Below are positions 44,253 through 58,172 of a stretch of 64,000 nucleotides of DNA, piece by piece. The stretch's first letter is position 1; every line of letters begins with the position of its first letter. Made by a program: the position numbers and the translations under genes. The notes under the pieces are model-generated. The model had not been told where the DNA came from, did not search any database, and worked only from the letters and a program-made list of their open reading frames with translations. The DNA comes from Galeopsis tetrahit (taxonomy: Eukaryota > Streptophyta > Magnoliopsida > Lamiales > Lamiaceae). The DNA lies in contig OY776123.1 of NCBI GenBank assembly GCA_963675135.1, forward strand, positions 6,388,501-6,452,500, in the 5' to 3' direction.

Positions 44253-45320
44253 TTTTTTTTTTTTGGTCAGACAAGCATATAATTTTTATTGCAATCAAAG
44301 CGAATTATTAGTTACAAATTTTGCTGGCAAGAGGATTGCCATGTATCAGTTAAAAGCGGAACAATTTGAGAACAAGAACATAAAGAGAAAATATAAATAT
44401 GAATTAAGTATTTGTGATCAAACAGCTCCTTGGTCCGTACTGATGTGCTGCTCAGACAAGAAAATCAGCTCAATGTCCTGCTTTTTATTTCGTCAAGAAT
44501 TCTCTCGTCGTCCCACTGAACGTTGTTGTCATTGCGCCACTTCCAAATGACCCACACAACACATATCCATATACCAACGGCTACTTCACGTCCTCCCTTG
44601 CCGTGGAGTATCCTGGAGTGCATGAGGAGGTGTTCCTTTAAATTGTTGTGCATAGGGATAACCACACACAGCCGCCTGTAATAAGCATACCATATGCCGA
44701 CCGTGCGCCTGCAATTTAGAAATAAATGGGGTCTAGTCTCTATCTCGCAATTGCACAGTGGACATTTGGCCTCCTCATCCATCTGTAGTATTTTCCTTTT
44801 TAGCAAATTACCCCTTGTCGGAATCCTATCTTGGAGCACACGCCATCCCGTAGCAGCCAATTTGATCGATGCCAGTCTGCTCCATACCAAGGTGAAAACT
44901 TTAGCCGCTGCGTCACTGCTTGGAGCAGCCGGTCTCGTACGCGCTCCTTGTTGTATACGTTCCTTTGGATGACGCTTTCCATGACCAGGTATCCTCTTTA
45001 CTTTCGTGTACAGTGTACCTGTCAAGCAAACATACCAGCTGATCAAGCATAACCTTCTCATGATCAAATAAGACCCTACGCCATCTCCACTTCCACTTCC
45101 CCTCCTCCCAAGACCCCATTGATCTCACCACCCCCTCTTTGTTAGAACACATTCTAAATAATCTAGAAAAACGGTTCATTAGCACAGCTCCACCCGCCCA
45201 ACTTCCTCTCCAAAAACTATGTTTCTCCCCATTACCTAATGACTGAACAATATTTTCCCAAAACCATCTAACCCCTGCCCTGTCCCGTTTCGAACAACAT
45301 CCCTTCACCAACTATTAGAA
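44253..45320 (-). pseudogene. LINE ORF2 3' end, uninterrupted (unit 2)
   Basis: Copy of 14453-15520 at the A-to-B junction, with the same frameshift between the frames 45311-44913 and 45067-44465. Confidence 0.8.
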
Positions 45321-45852
45321 AAAGAGTCACACCTACTCAATTGCAGAGTGTTTGATCCAATTATATAATTAATAATAAAAAAAAAAACTTAAAAAATATA
45401 TGAAATTAATTATTAAATAAAAAGAATTAATTTTTTTTTTAAATTGATTATATGTGTAAAATATTTCTATACTTTGCAACATTTTTTAGATGCTGAAACT
45501 TGAATTGACTTTTTTTTTTCTTCTCAAAATAACCAGGTAGTATATATTTTTTAATTTATGTTTTTTCAAAAGTTTAAAGATCATTTATATATTAGACTTT
45601 GAGTTATACTCGACTCGATTACATTAACAATTGAAAAAGTGGACTCGACTCGTAAATGAATCTATTGAACCTATCAAGTCGAGTCTAATGAATTTTAAAA
45701 AAATTATAGATATTAAGTCTAAAAGTCAAACTCGAAACAACTCGTTAGTATTAATATAAAAAATTAAATTCAAATTTTAACGAGTCGAGTTAAAGCTCGA
45801 CCTGCTTGTCTCTTAAAACAGCAGTACTAGTGACATTGAGTAGCATGCCGCC

Positions 45853-46970
45853 GTTTGACTATTTACACCTCCATTTTGGAGAGATGCACTCCCCCGATTA
45901 ATGCACCCCCAAAATTTGTCAAGATAGATGCACTTTTCAAATTGTTCTAAATACTCGTTTCTCTCTTTTATCTATAAAATACACATTTACTACACACACT
46001 CTCCCCAAACCCTATTTCCTCTCCATCATTTTCCACTCTCTCCCTTACCGCCGCCGTCGCACACCACCACTTGCCGTCAGCCGCCCCTTATCGCCGCGGC
46101 CCCCTTCGCCAGCAGCTGCCCCTCCCCTTTCTCTCGAGTTCACCGGTGAGACGCCTCCCCTCCCCCTCCCTCGATTAACCTGCCTCCCCCTCCCTCTCCG
46201 CGACGGCCTCCCCTTCCCCTCCTGCTTTTTTTTTGTTCATCTGCGACGGCCTCCCCCTCCGCCGCCGCCCAAACGACCTCGCCGTTGCCGCCTCCTGTTG
46301 CCAGGATGCCGGCCACCCCCACTCCAAGTACGTTCATCCGCCACCGCGCTTGGTAAAGCTCGTCGTCCCCTGCCATTTTTTAAGGGTTTTCTGCAGAAAC
46401 TCTTAATTATTTTTTTTAATATTTTCGACAATGTAATGTCGACCACATACACTCTCGTCGAGTCGTCGACAGCAATTTGTCGACGAAATTGTATGTGGTC
46501 GACATTACATTGACGATTTATTTTTTTTATTTTTTTCGACCTTTTCAGACCGATCAAATATACTCTCGTCGATAAATTGTTGTCGACGAGAGTGTATATG
46601 ATCGATATTACAGTGTCAATTTTTTTTTTTAATTTAATTTTTTTCGACCTTTGTAGGTCGACCATATACATTCTCGTCGACAACAATTTATCGACGAGAG
46701 TGTATATGGTCGACACTGATTTGTCGAAAAAAAAAAAAGAGAAATTTCAAGTTTTTTTCTGAAATTTCTGATTTTTTGTTTGATGTTCGGTGGCGGCGAC
46801 TGTAGAAATTAGGTTTAGAGTTTAAGGGTGGAATAGGAGGTGCAGTTAGTAGTGAAAGTGTATTTAGTAGTGTAATATTACTCAAAAGGTATTTTGAAGT
46901 TTTTGTCCTAATATGTTATTCATAAATTGATTGGAGGAGTGCATTTCTCCGGAGGTGTAAATAGTCAAAC
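45853..46970. mobile_element. Terminal-inverted-repeat element with three hairpins (unit 2, B)
   Basis: Copy of 16053-17170, hairpins at 46432-46714. The G at 46479 removes a stop on the minus strand, so a longer open frame appears here (46716-46237). It runs through palindromes and is not a gene. Confidence 0.7.
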
Positions 46971-47235
46971 CCATCTTTATAGATAAGTAAATCTGCAGTG
47001 GGCCCAAAACAAACAAAATAGGTGTTACTCTTTTTACGAATTCTTGTCTGACACGGTAGCATGCTTCACTTTCAGCATTTCAACTGGTTCATTTAAAATA
47101 TAATTGGATTTAAGTTTTATAAATTTATAAATCATATACTAAATCATTTCTGTAATAATATATTAGTATTATTTTTATAGTTATCTTTTAAAATATTTCA
47201 GTGAGAATTAATGTATTATAGTTTAAAAAAATCAC

Positions 47236-47273
<38 letters not shown>

Positions 47274-47597
47274 TATAGACATAATGTTATTAAATTTTTA
47301 AATGTTTTGATAACTCATTTAATAAATTAATTAAATGTCGAAAAAGTGAAGGAAATATAAAAACTTAGTAACATTAAAAAAAAATATATATATAAATAAT
47401 AAAGAAGTTGATGGTAATGTAATATGCTTCAATAAATAAATTAATTAAATGTTGAGGGAATGAAATATAAAAATTCATCAACATTCAAGAGAAATATAAA
47501 TAATAAAAAAGTTGATGGTAATATAATATGCTCACGTAAAAGTTGATATTGTTCATATGTTCCTTGCGTAGTTTATGTGATTCTGATGAACTCTATA
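46971..47597. other. Empty sites and AT-rich upstream region of peroxidase B (unit 2)
   Basis: Carries the single ATAAGTAAA (46983-46991) and TTTACGAAT (47033-47041) empty sites and the TA tract of 34 bp (47237-47270). No gene. Confidence 0.7.
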
Positions 47598-47722
47598 CAG
47601 GGCAGACCCATGATTAATTAGTGAGGAGGACCGATAAAAAAAAGGGAGAAAATTAAAGAGAAGATCGAGTCCAATTAAAAGTTAGTAAAATCAAACCAAA
47701 AAAATATATACAAGATGTATAC

Positions 47723-47759
<37 letters not shown>

Positions 47760-48082
47760 GAAGTCTCAGTATCAGTCTAAAAATCGATTAATTCTATGGA
47801 ACAATTTCACTGTTCACTAGTGAAGCTTCAATTAAAATATATTAGAGCAAAATTTGGTATGAACGTCCCTTATAAAAAAATTATTAAATATATATATATA
47901 ATAAATCATGTTACTTAAAATTGGATGGACTTTGAATTTATCATCTTCGTACCTATACTAATATATGATATATAGATGCAATTTTTAAAAGGAAATGTTA
48001 ATGTGCATATATAATACTCTAGTTAATTGAAAAATATTGAGGGGGCAAAGGCCACCCCACAATAAACGTGACTTCGCCCCTG
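47598..48082. mobile_element. hAT-type element upstream of peroxidase B (unit 2)
   Basis: Copy of 17796-18280 with the perfect ACTCTATA duplication. Confidence 0.88.
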
Positions 48083-48906
48083 ACTCTATACCATTTTCGA
48101 CTGATATACTTTTTATTCGTCCCACTTAATTAATTAATTAATGTTAATGCATAATTTCCTCTTATAATAGTTGACCTAATGTAGAAATAATCTTGATAAT
48201 TATAATCAATTAATTAATCTTCCGTAGCATTTCTTATTTGGAAATTAAGCAACAATCACATGGTTAACTTGTGTTTTGGTTATTAATATATAATCAAAAT
48301 AAAATTATACTCCTACCATATATTAATTTCATGCCATTATTCCTCCTTTAATTTATTGCCCAAAATTATTAGTATTAAGAGAAAATGGCTCATTATATAA
48401 GTGGAATGGGGTTTGGCTTTTTTAAAATTCATTACAACACCGATCACTTTATTTCAAAGTAAAATTAGTCGAGGTTTTAACATCATCCGTACTACTATGG
48501 ATGTAAGCATATTGCTGTTAGCAATAGTACTTGTCATTTTCACATTCAAAGTTGAAGGAGATGTAAATGGTCTTTCCGTTGACTATTACCAAAAAACATG
48601 TCCACAAGTTGACAAACTCGTTAGAGATGAAATCACTTCATTCTCCAAAGCCGATCCCAACATTCCTGCACACGTCCTACGCCTCGTCTTTCACGATTGC
48701 CAAGTTGGGGTATATATATCCATTTTTACGTTTTCAGAAATATTGCTTGTTTATGAATAAATTAAACAGATAAATATGTGTGTAAAACACATTTTATGTG
48801 GACGGAATTTATTCAATTAATTTGATTATGACATTAATGTTGGTACATGCATATATTAATTAATTTGTAAGTATTTCCAATATCCTATATATATAGGGTT
48901 GTGATG

Positions 48907-51900
48907 TGTGAGAGTAATATAAGATCACCGATGAATTGGTGACTCAGGAAATCTTGTATATATAATCAATATTTACATGAGATATACAAGGAGATATTTA
49001 AGGGATTGTAACAAACACATCCAGTGATAAGAAAAGATAAAGATGAATTTAAATAAATTCAATTTATGTGGTACATTCTCTTTTACCCCCTGTCAAGCGA
49101 TGCTATGGATGAAGTTGAACACATAGCTTGGAACGAAGCAACTCGAAACTCGGACGAGGCAGGCTTTTAGTAAAAATGTCGGCCACCTGAAGGTGAGTGG
49201 GGACAAAACGAGTATCCAAACGTCCTGAGGAGACCAATTCACGAATAAAGTGACAATCAATGTCAATATGCTTAGCCCTTTTGTGTGCCACAGGATTTTG
49301 ACTAAGAAACAAAGCACTCTTGTTATCACAAAGAAGTAGGGGCCGAGTAGCGGGAAGAGCGCCCAATTCTTTGAGAAGATGAGTTACCCAAACGATTTCC
49401 TGAGCCGTGTTTGCAAGAGCACGATATTCAGATTCACAACTCGAACGTGCCACAGTTGGTTGTTTCTTGGCACTCCACGAAACCAAGTTTCCACCCAAAA
49501 AAATAGAGTATCCATAAGTAGAACGACGCGTCTCAACACAACGAGCCCAATCAGCGTCCGAAAAACCGATGAGAGAGTAGTCAGCACCACGAGTGAAGGA
49601 TAAACCATAATTAATGGTGCCTTTAACATAGCGAAGAATGCGTTTTACAGCTAAAAAATGGTCCTCGGTCGGAGAATGCAAGAACTGACTGACGTGGTTT
49701 ACAGCATAGGAAAGATCCGGACGTGTGATCGTTAGATATTGTAGAGCTCCTACCAAAGAGCGATATAAAGTCGGGTCTGTGAATGAAGAACCGGAACTGA
49801 TGAGAGAGGAACCGGCAACAAGAGGGGTGGATACCGGTTTTGAGTCCAATAAATCAGCCCGAGTGAGAATATCATGAGCATACTTGGCCTGGCTCAAAAA
49901 AAGTCCACTGGAAGAGTGTGTGACTTCGAGACCAAGAAAATAGTTCAAACGACCCAAGTCCTTAACGGAAAATTCCTTATGGACACGAGAAATTAATCGG
50001 CGAAGAGCAATGGGATCATTGCTTGTGACAATGATGTCGTCCACATAGAGTAGAAGGTAGATGGTGACAGTGTCGCGAGTAAAGTAGAACAAAGAAGTGT
50101 CGGCCCGACTACGAGTGAAACCCAGACTGATCAAAAATGTGCTAAATCGAACAAACCATGCAAGAGGGGCTTGGCGAAGACCATAAAGAGCTTTCTTTAG
50201 ACGACACACATGATCCGGGTATCGGGGATCAATAAAACCGGGCGGTTGAGCCATAAATACAGGCTTAGTCAGAATGCCATGTAAGAAAGCATTATTGACG
50301 TCAAGCTGATGTAACGGCCAATTATTACGAACAGCTAGAGAAAGGATAATACGAACAGTAGCCGCCTTAACAACTGGGCTGAAAGTGTGATAAAAATCCA
50401 AGCCGGGAACCTGAGAAAACCCTTGAGCGACCAACCGAGCTTTGTGACGCTCAATGGATCCATCTGAATGATACTTTGTTCGAAATACCCATTTGGAACC
50501 AACAATATTAGTGTTTTTGGGACGTGGAACCAACTCTCAAGTGTGGTTCGCATGAAGAGCATCAAGCTCAGCACGCATTGCAGCAAGCCAATGAGGATGT
50601 TTAAGGGCTGACTTAAATCCTTTTGGTTCATCTGAAACTGATAAAGCAGAAAGTAAAGCAGTAGTACATATATCTGCAATGTGACGAGTTTTATAAATAC
50701 CAGCCTTTGCACGTGTGATCATTGGGTGAGTAGGAATAGACCTATGTAATTGATCATTAATCTGCTCATGGATAGGAGCAGATGGAGGCGCATGATGAGG
50801 TTGGGCAGGTGGAGGAGATTGGGCCGCATTATCAAGTGGAGCTGCTGGAAGATCAAGTTGGTCCACTGGAGGTGGAATGGGTTGTTGAGGGTCATCCAAA
50901 GTTGCTGGACACATGGAGCAAGGAGGTAATTGGGCCTGGGGTAATGGGCCAAATGGTGGTTGGTATGGGCTGGATAAAGAACTTGAAGATCCAGTACCTG
51001 GCTCCAAAAAAGAGCAAATATCAAGAGTCAAAAAAGAGCAAATATCAAGAGTATTTTTATCAGTAGACGATGAATCAGAAATAAATGGAAATAACAATTC
51101 ATCAAACTGGGCATGTCGGGTAGTATAGAAGCGTGCAGTAGTAGGATCGTAACACCTAAACCCTTTATGAGATGAACTGTATCCCATAAAAATGCATTGA
51201 GCACTCCGAGGAGCAAGCTTGTGAGAAGCATAATCACGAAGAAACGGATACACACGACAACCAAACGACTTGAAATTTGCATAATTCGGTGGAGCATGAT
51301 ATAGCAATTCAAAGGGAGATTTGTTACCAAGCAGTGGAGTAGGTAGACGATTTATGATGTATACTGCAGTTGAAAAGGCATCTACCCAAAAACAAGATGG
51401 CACGTGTGCATGAAACATTAGCGATAAACCAGTCTCAGTGACATGTCTATGTTTACGTTCCGCCCGCCCATTCTGTTGGGGAGTGTATGGACATGACATA
51501 CGATGAAGAATGCCCTTCGAATTAAAGAAATCTCGTACACGGCTATTCACAAACTCAGTTCCACCATCACTTTGAAATACTTTAACGGAACGAGAAAATT
51601 GATTGCAAACAAATGCATAAAATCGAACCAATATATTGAAGAAATCAGATTTAGCATGCATGGGATATAACCAAGTGAATCGAGAGTAGTCATCCACAAA
51701 CACCACATAATACTTGAAGCCATCATTAGAGCAAACGGGAGCAGGTCCCCACAAATCACAGTGAATTAAATCCAACACACTCGATGCACGTTTATCATTT
51801 AAAGGAAATGACAAATGTTTACTTTTAGCCAATTGGCAAGGGGCACATAACTTCGGAGTAGGTAACAACGAAGTAACAGATAAATAACCAAAATTCTTCA

Positions 51901-53544
51901 ACAAATTAATAACGGAAATATGAACGTGGCCTAGTCTATGATGCCAAACTTCAAACGAAGCCCTCTTCGAAACTGAATGTAAAGCTGCGATTAACGCTGG
52001 TTTTCCTTGCTCCAAAACATAAAGGCCTTGACTACGCCTTCCCCGAGCCAAAGGCTCCTTTGTCGAACGATTCTGAATTACGAATGAATCATTAGAAAAT
52101 AGCACATCAACTGGATAATCGGCCGTCAATTTACTAATAGACATCAAATTCTTGGTTAGATGCGGAACAACCAAAACGTCCAACAATCGAATATTTTTAT
52201 GCACACGACAAGAACCAATATGAGAGATAGGAACAGAATTACCATTAGCAACAATAACCTGATCATTACCATTATAAGGATCGGCCACCTCCATGTCCGA
52301 AGAGTGAGGAGTCATATGAGCGGAAGCCCCCGTATCGAGGTACCAATCTGAGGCATGGGCAGGAGAGATTGAGCATTGTGTATCAAATGCCTGAGTGAGA
52401 TTGGCTGCGGACGGTGGCTGACCATATCGATCGGGACATCGATCTGCGTAATGGCCTGACTTACGACAAATCTGACAGTTTGGGATAAACGATTTATTGT
52501 GGCGGCGAGAATCAGGAGTATTCCGGGATTTATTTTGGGGAGCAGAACGACCATTTCCATGAGAGTGTTGACCATCAGTGCCGCGATTGAAATGCTTCGG
52601 ACGGGAATTTGCAGAGGGTGAACGACTCACAGCAAAAGCAGGGGAAGGCGGCGGAGCGGTGTCCATGGAGCGGGTGAATTGCTCAAAATTTAGGGCTTGG
52701 TGAATAATGTCACGAAATGAGGGCATAGGTGAGATAGCCATTCGCGTATCAGAAAATCCGGCAAACTGAGAACCAAGTCCACTCAAAAACCAATGGGTTT
52801 TGTCATCCTCGGGAACGGCATGGCCAATTGACGAAAGCTGATCACAAAGGGAGCGAAATTTACGCCCGTAGGCGTCGACGGAGAGAGACCCGCGACAAAG
52901 ACCAATTAATTCATTTCGAAGTTGATTCGCTCGAGAGACAGAGGAGTGTGCGAAAGCAGCAACGAGGGAAAGCCAAACTGAACGAGAGGAAGTACATCCA
53001 ATGACTTCAGAAAGGGCTTCCTCCGTGAGTGAGGAAAGAAGCAAACTAAGAATTTTTTGATCTTTTGCAAACCAGGTGGTGTAATCTGGATTTACAGTCT
53101 TTTCATCATCAGTGGTGATGAACTCGGGTGGCGCAGAGACTGTGCCGTTGATATGATCGATCAGATCATGGCTAGTGAGGACTGGCACAACCTGACTTTT
53201 CCACAGCAGAAAGTTAGTGGATGAGAGCTTAATTGTGAGAAGATGAACAAGGGTGTTCAAAGGGATAGAAGGGGCAGAAGTCTCCATGTGTGAGAAGGGA
53301 GAAATATTTCAGCGTGAGGCTTTGAGTGAGAAAGATAAGGGATTAGGTGATTTAGGCTGATACCATGTGAGAGTAATATAAGATCCCCGATGAATTGGTG
53401 ACTCAGGAAATCTTGTATATATAATCAATATTTACATGAGATATACAAGGAGATATTTAAGGGATTGTAACAAACACATCCAGTGATAAGAAAAGATAAA
53501 GATGAATTTAAATAAATTCAATTTATGTGGTACATTCTCTTTTA
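48907..53544 (-). mobile_element. Copia LTR retrotransposon (unit 2)
   Basis: Copy of 19105-23742. LTRs 48907-49085 and 53366-53544 carry the same single mismatch as in unit 1. Primer site at 53356-53365. Confidence 0.95.
49103..53287 (-). pseudogene. Copia gag-pol with in-frame stop (unit 2)
   Basis: Same reading frame, domains and TGA stop (50539-50537) as at 19301-23485. The 24-bp internal duplication is at 51005-51052. Confidence 0.93.
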
Positions 53545-54489
53545 TGATGCATCGGTCCTTTTGGACGACAAAGATGGGAAAGGTGAAATGAGTTCACCAA
53601 AGAGCTTCGGAGTCGTCAAGAGAGAGTTGATAAATCAAATTAAATCAAAGATTGATCAAGTTTGCCCCCAACAAGTTTCGTGTGCTGACATTTTAGTGTT
53701 AGCGGCTAGAGATGCCATCGCCTTTGCCCGTGGTCCCGACATTGTCGTGCCGTTAGGGCGCAAGGATTCGAGAATCGCGCGTACCAAGGCAGAAGCCGAC
53801 GTCGGACTTCCTAGAAACAATGTCAATCTTACTAAAGCCACACAAGTTTTTTCTACAGAGAATGGAATCACCTTTGAAGAAACCATTGCTATTCTAGGTA
53901 TATATATTTCACACCAATTTTGATTTTTCTTACCAATTTATGATAGATCATGTGTACGTGTTAATTTCTTTTTATAGTGTCGAATCACCTACTGTACGTA
54001 CGGAGATGCACATATGACCCTACTATACGTACAGGAGGTATATATAGCAAATTGGCCTAACTATATATTTATTATAATTTGCGCGCAGGTGCTCACACAC
54101 TTGGAGTGACACATTGTGATGGAATCAAGGAACGATTGTACATTGATAACACAACCTTACCACCTGGAAATGAAGCTGAGTTTGTAGAGCAATTAAAACA
54201 AAATTGTCCCAAGGAAAAATTAGACCAACCTAGGACATTTAATCTTGATCCAACTCCCACAATTTTTGATAACCAATATTATGTAAATTCACTTAGGGGA
54301 CAAGGATTAATTTCATTTGATGCAGAAATAGCCAGAGATCCTCGAAGTGTCAACATTGTTAAGAAATTCGCAACGGACCAACAAGCTTTCTTTACCACAT
54401 TTTCCTCGGCCTTCGTCAAACTTACTACCTTAGGAGTTCTTACAGGAGATAAAGGAGTCGTGAGGAAGAATTGCAATGTGTTGGCCTAG

Positions 54490-55774
54490 CTAGCTGATCA
54501 ATCTGCAACAATTTATGCGATCTTTTTGTTTTGTTTAATTTGATATATGTGTTTGTTGGAGTTTAATTTGTACACAATGGATGATAATGTTATCTTCATG
54601 AATGTTACATCCAATACTATAAAAATTTCTTTTTGTTACGGATATCGAGACGCGAAAATCGTCTTTTCAACTAATTTTAAGTGGTTGCAAAATGATATAT
54701 GGTCGCAAGTATTTGCATGAATTCATTGCTGCAACACCTTGAATATAAGGCTTTGTAAGCGTCTCAATGAAATGTGCAAGTATTTATCACTCATAATATT
54801 TCTCCGATTCTCTCTATAGAATTCTCCTAGCGAATTCTTTTAGAGAATTCCAATCTGGATCACAAATTCGTAGATGAGGATTACGTGGATACCGTAGTAG
54901 AGGATCTCGCATACGAATCACTGTAAGGATTATTTAACGCTTTAATTATCCTTCAATTATGTTATACAGTCATATCAGGAATCTGTGTTGGTGAACAAAA
55001 TTTTCAACTTCCGCTGCTGCGAGCATGGTGTTCGTACCACGAAAACCCAACAGTCTTATCCTTTATAGTCCCAAGTGGAGGACTTTGAGCTCTGAGTAGT
55101 TCCAAACTACGTACTACGGTCTCCACAAGTGTTTATGAGCACTTGTATTCGTTACAGTGATGAACATTTAACTTAACTTCTAGAGGTTTATGGTAGAAGG
55201 TGGGTTTCGTGTATGAGGACTGGCAATGAGAATTTCCCTTACAATCTGATTTATCCTAATGCTAGGATTGGAAAATTCCCTCTAAGCTTTGGATATGTAT
55301 ATGACAATACTGACTTAGGATTGATGAGCTCATTCTCACTATTGATGAGGTGATGCTTGTTGAATCTTCATGAATGAGTTCTTGAGCTCTTCTGATTTCT
55401 CGAAACTTTATGAACTTTGGTTCGACCTTTTCATCTCATCACTCACGTGTGAGTTATGATAATGATCTCATATTTATAGTGTAAGATTTGAATGTTACCA
55501 TTGTAACACAATCAAATCTTCCACTATTTCAGGAATCACAATCTCCTTAATTGTAGCTATTGATTAATACCGCTGGCTAGTAATAATCAATACCTCGTTG
55601 ACTTTCCTTTCTTGAGCTTCTTGCCTTTATCAGAATGTTGAGTGTCCGTTGTTGCTTTTCTATTGGTCCACATCAACTCTAATTGATCTTCCTTATATTA
55701 TGCGAAAGTTTGTTACGACCACACGTGATTTTGGACGCTTTATGTTGTAGTAGTTAATTATGCTTTAAATAGTA
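54490..55774. other. Downstream region of peroxidase B (unit 2), no gene
   Basis: Copy of 24688-25972. No gene seen. Confidence 0.5.
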
Positions 55775-57423
55775 CTCCCTCCGTCCCAAAGGAATTTGCA
55801 CATTTAGGATGACACACAATTTAAGAAATGTGTAAGAAAATGTGTAATGAGTGATGTTTTGAGGGGTAGTTTTGTAAACTTTTATTAATATAGTAAAGTA
55901 AAAGGTTGATTGAGTGTGGAAAAGTAATGACATATAAATAAATAAAGGGTAAAATGCAAGTTTGGTCCCAAGAGAATTTTTCTAAAACAATTTTGGTCTC
56001 ACGTTCTTTTTGGATCCCATTTTTTGCAAAAATGGTCCCAACCGTTAAATACTTAACGGCTTTCGTTAAGTGATATTGCAAAAATGGTCCCAAAACAAAA
56101 ACTGAGAAAAAAGACACATTGCTGATTTTTTCAAATTAAATTATAATTTGTGTAAATTTGAAAAAACATATAGATAATAATTCAAATTTAAAAATTAAGA
56201 AAAATTTATAGAAAGCCTACAACATTTAAAAAGAAAAAAAAAATAAAAGTTTCAAACCAATTAATATTTTACGTAAAATCTGTCAATTAAAATGAATAAT
56301 TAAAATTTGAATAATTAAAATTTGACGATATTATTTTTTTTATTTATAAAATCATAAAAATTTATCATATAGATTCTTAAAAAATACTATCAGATATAGT
56401 TTTTAAAATGTAAATTTTGAAGAAATTCAAATTACAAATTCCATCAAAATTTTAAACTTAAAGATACTAAAAAAATGTATACATATATCTAGCTATCATT
56501 AACCAGGCTCTTCACTCCGTCATTGACAGAAAATCGAAAGTCAATCTTCCAAAAAATCATTTTACATGTTAAGCCCTCTCAAACAAAATAATCATCCCTT
56601 CAAAATCAAGTCATTAGATTTGATTTTAAAATTTTTGAGAATATATCTCAAAATTATAAAATTTTATTCAAGTAATACCACACCCCGAACCCATGGTGAT
56701 CAGCGGCACAGACCACCAGTCCCAAGAAAAGAATAATTGAGATAGCTAGAGAGAAAAAATAAAAAACGATTTGACATGCAATTTTAGTGAATGTGGGTTG
56801 TCTGCTTCGATTTTGGGTTTTAAGTGAGGGTTTACGATTTGAGGAATTTAAGTAAGGGTTTGCGATTTGGAAATGCGTAATGAGTGTTTCGGCTTCAATT
56901 TTTCCTGAATTTTCAAGTTGGATTCGTGTGGTTTTATTTGGGGTTGGGGGAGATTTTTTATGGCTTTTTTAGAATTAGATGTGATTTTGGAGTATTTGAT
57001 TGAAACCGAGCATTTTGAAATTTTATTTTAGAAGGTAAAATCTCGTAGGACCTTTTTTGAACAAAATTGGACCATTTTCGTGAGCACGAATCTCTTGAGA
57101 CCAAATCTGCATTTTCCTGATCTCTTGAGACCAAATCTGCATTTTTCCGTTTTTGAACTTAACGGCGTGTGTGGCTCACGCTCACAATTCCGTTAGTTTT
57201 TGACAAAAAAATCTCGCGGGACCTTTTTTGCTCAAAATGGGACCATTAATTTTCGTGAGCAGTAATTCTCTTGGAACCATATTTGCATTTTACCCAATAA
57301 ATAAATAAGAGTATATTTTGAGGGTGAGTGTTATGAAGATATTTTCTTTTATGAAGTGTGCAAATTGGTATAGAATATTCATATATGAAAAATGTGCAAA
57401 TTCCTGTGAGACAGAGGAAGTAG
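55775..57423. mobile_element. Stowaway-type element (unit 2, B)
   Basis: Copy of 25973-27626, 5 bp shorter because of the indel near 56285. Confidence 0.87.
55947..57295. mobile_element. Nested Mutator-like element (unit 2, B)
   Basis: Copy of 26145-27498 carrying the unit-specific 5-bp deletion. Confidence 0.75.
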
Positions 57424-57626
57424 TATGCAAATTGCGTGTGATATTCTAAAAATTTGTGAAAGAAAAATAGACATAAAAATGGACATAGCGGGTGTAACAA
57501 AGGCAAGTTTTTTTTTTTTTTTTTTGAGGAATCAAAGGCAAGTTTTTATAAAAGACAGAGAAAAAATAAAAGTAGCAAATCTGATCATTACATTACGTAA
57601 GTAGTACATAAATTCAGTACATATAA

Positions 57627-58172
57627 TTTTTTTTTTTGGTCAGACAAGCATATAATTTTTATTGCAATCAAAGCGAATTATTAGTTACAAATTTTGCTGG
57701 CAAGAGGATTGCCATGTATCAGTTAAAAGCGGAACAATTTGAGAACAAGAACATAAAGAGAAAATATAAATATGAATTAAGTATTTGTGATCAAACAGCT
57801 CCTTGGTCCGTACTGATGTGCTGCTCAGACAAGAAAATCAGCTCAATGTCCTGCTTTTTATTTCGTCAAGAATTCTCTCGTCGTCCCACTGAACGTTGTT
57901 GTCATTGCGCCACTTCCAAATGACCCACACAACACATATCCATATACCAACGGCTACTTCACGTCCTCCCTTGCCGTGGAGTATCCTGGAGTGCATGAGG
58001 AGGTGTTCCTTTAAATTGTTGTGCATAAGGATAACCACACACAGCCGCCTGTAATAAGCATACCATATGCCGACCGTGCGCCTGCAATTTAGAAATAAAT
58101 GGGGTCTAGTCTCTATCTCGCAATTGCACAGTGGACATTTGGCCTCCTCATCCATCTGTAGTATTTTCCTTT
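57627..58172 (-). pseudogene. LINE zf-RVT fragment (3' part), cut by CACTA (unit 2)
   Basis: Copy of 27830-28375. The CPLC/HLFLNC finger frame is 58155-57838. Confidence 0.8.

Larger units (their letters stand above)
32414..44799. repeat. Monomer A, unit 2
   Basis: Repeat of 2614-14999 at an offset of exactly 29,800 bp. Confidence 0.9.
48497..54489 (+). pseudogene. Class III peroxidase broken by Copia (unit 2, B)
   Basis: Exon 1 48497-48709, exon 2 split into 48897-48906 and 53550-53897, exon 3 54089-54489. The Copia element sits at the same base with the same TGATG duplication (48902-48906 and 53545-53549) as in unit 1, so this is the same insertion event, copied. Confidence 0.93.
44800..58172. 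repeat. Monomer B, unit 2
   Basis: Repeat of 15000-28375, 3 bp shorter overall (TA tract +2, indel near 56285 -5). Confidence 0.9.

Noticed and set aside
46237..46716. Open frame of 159 codons on the minus strand through the hairpin element
   Set aside because: It runs through palindromes and a CCG-repeat tract, its peptide repeats follow the hairpin arms, and a single unit-specific base creates it. Low complexity, no family match.
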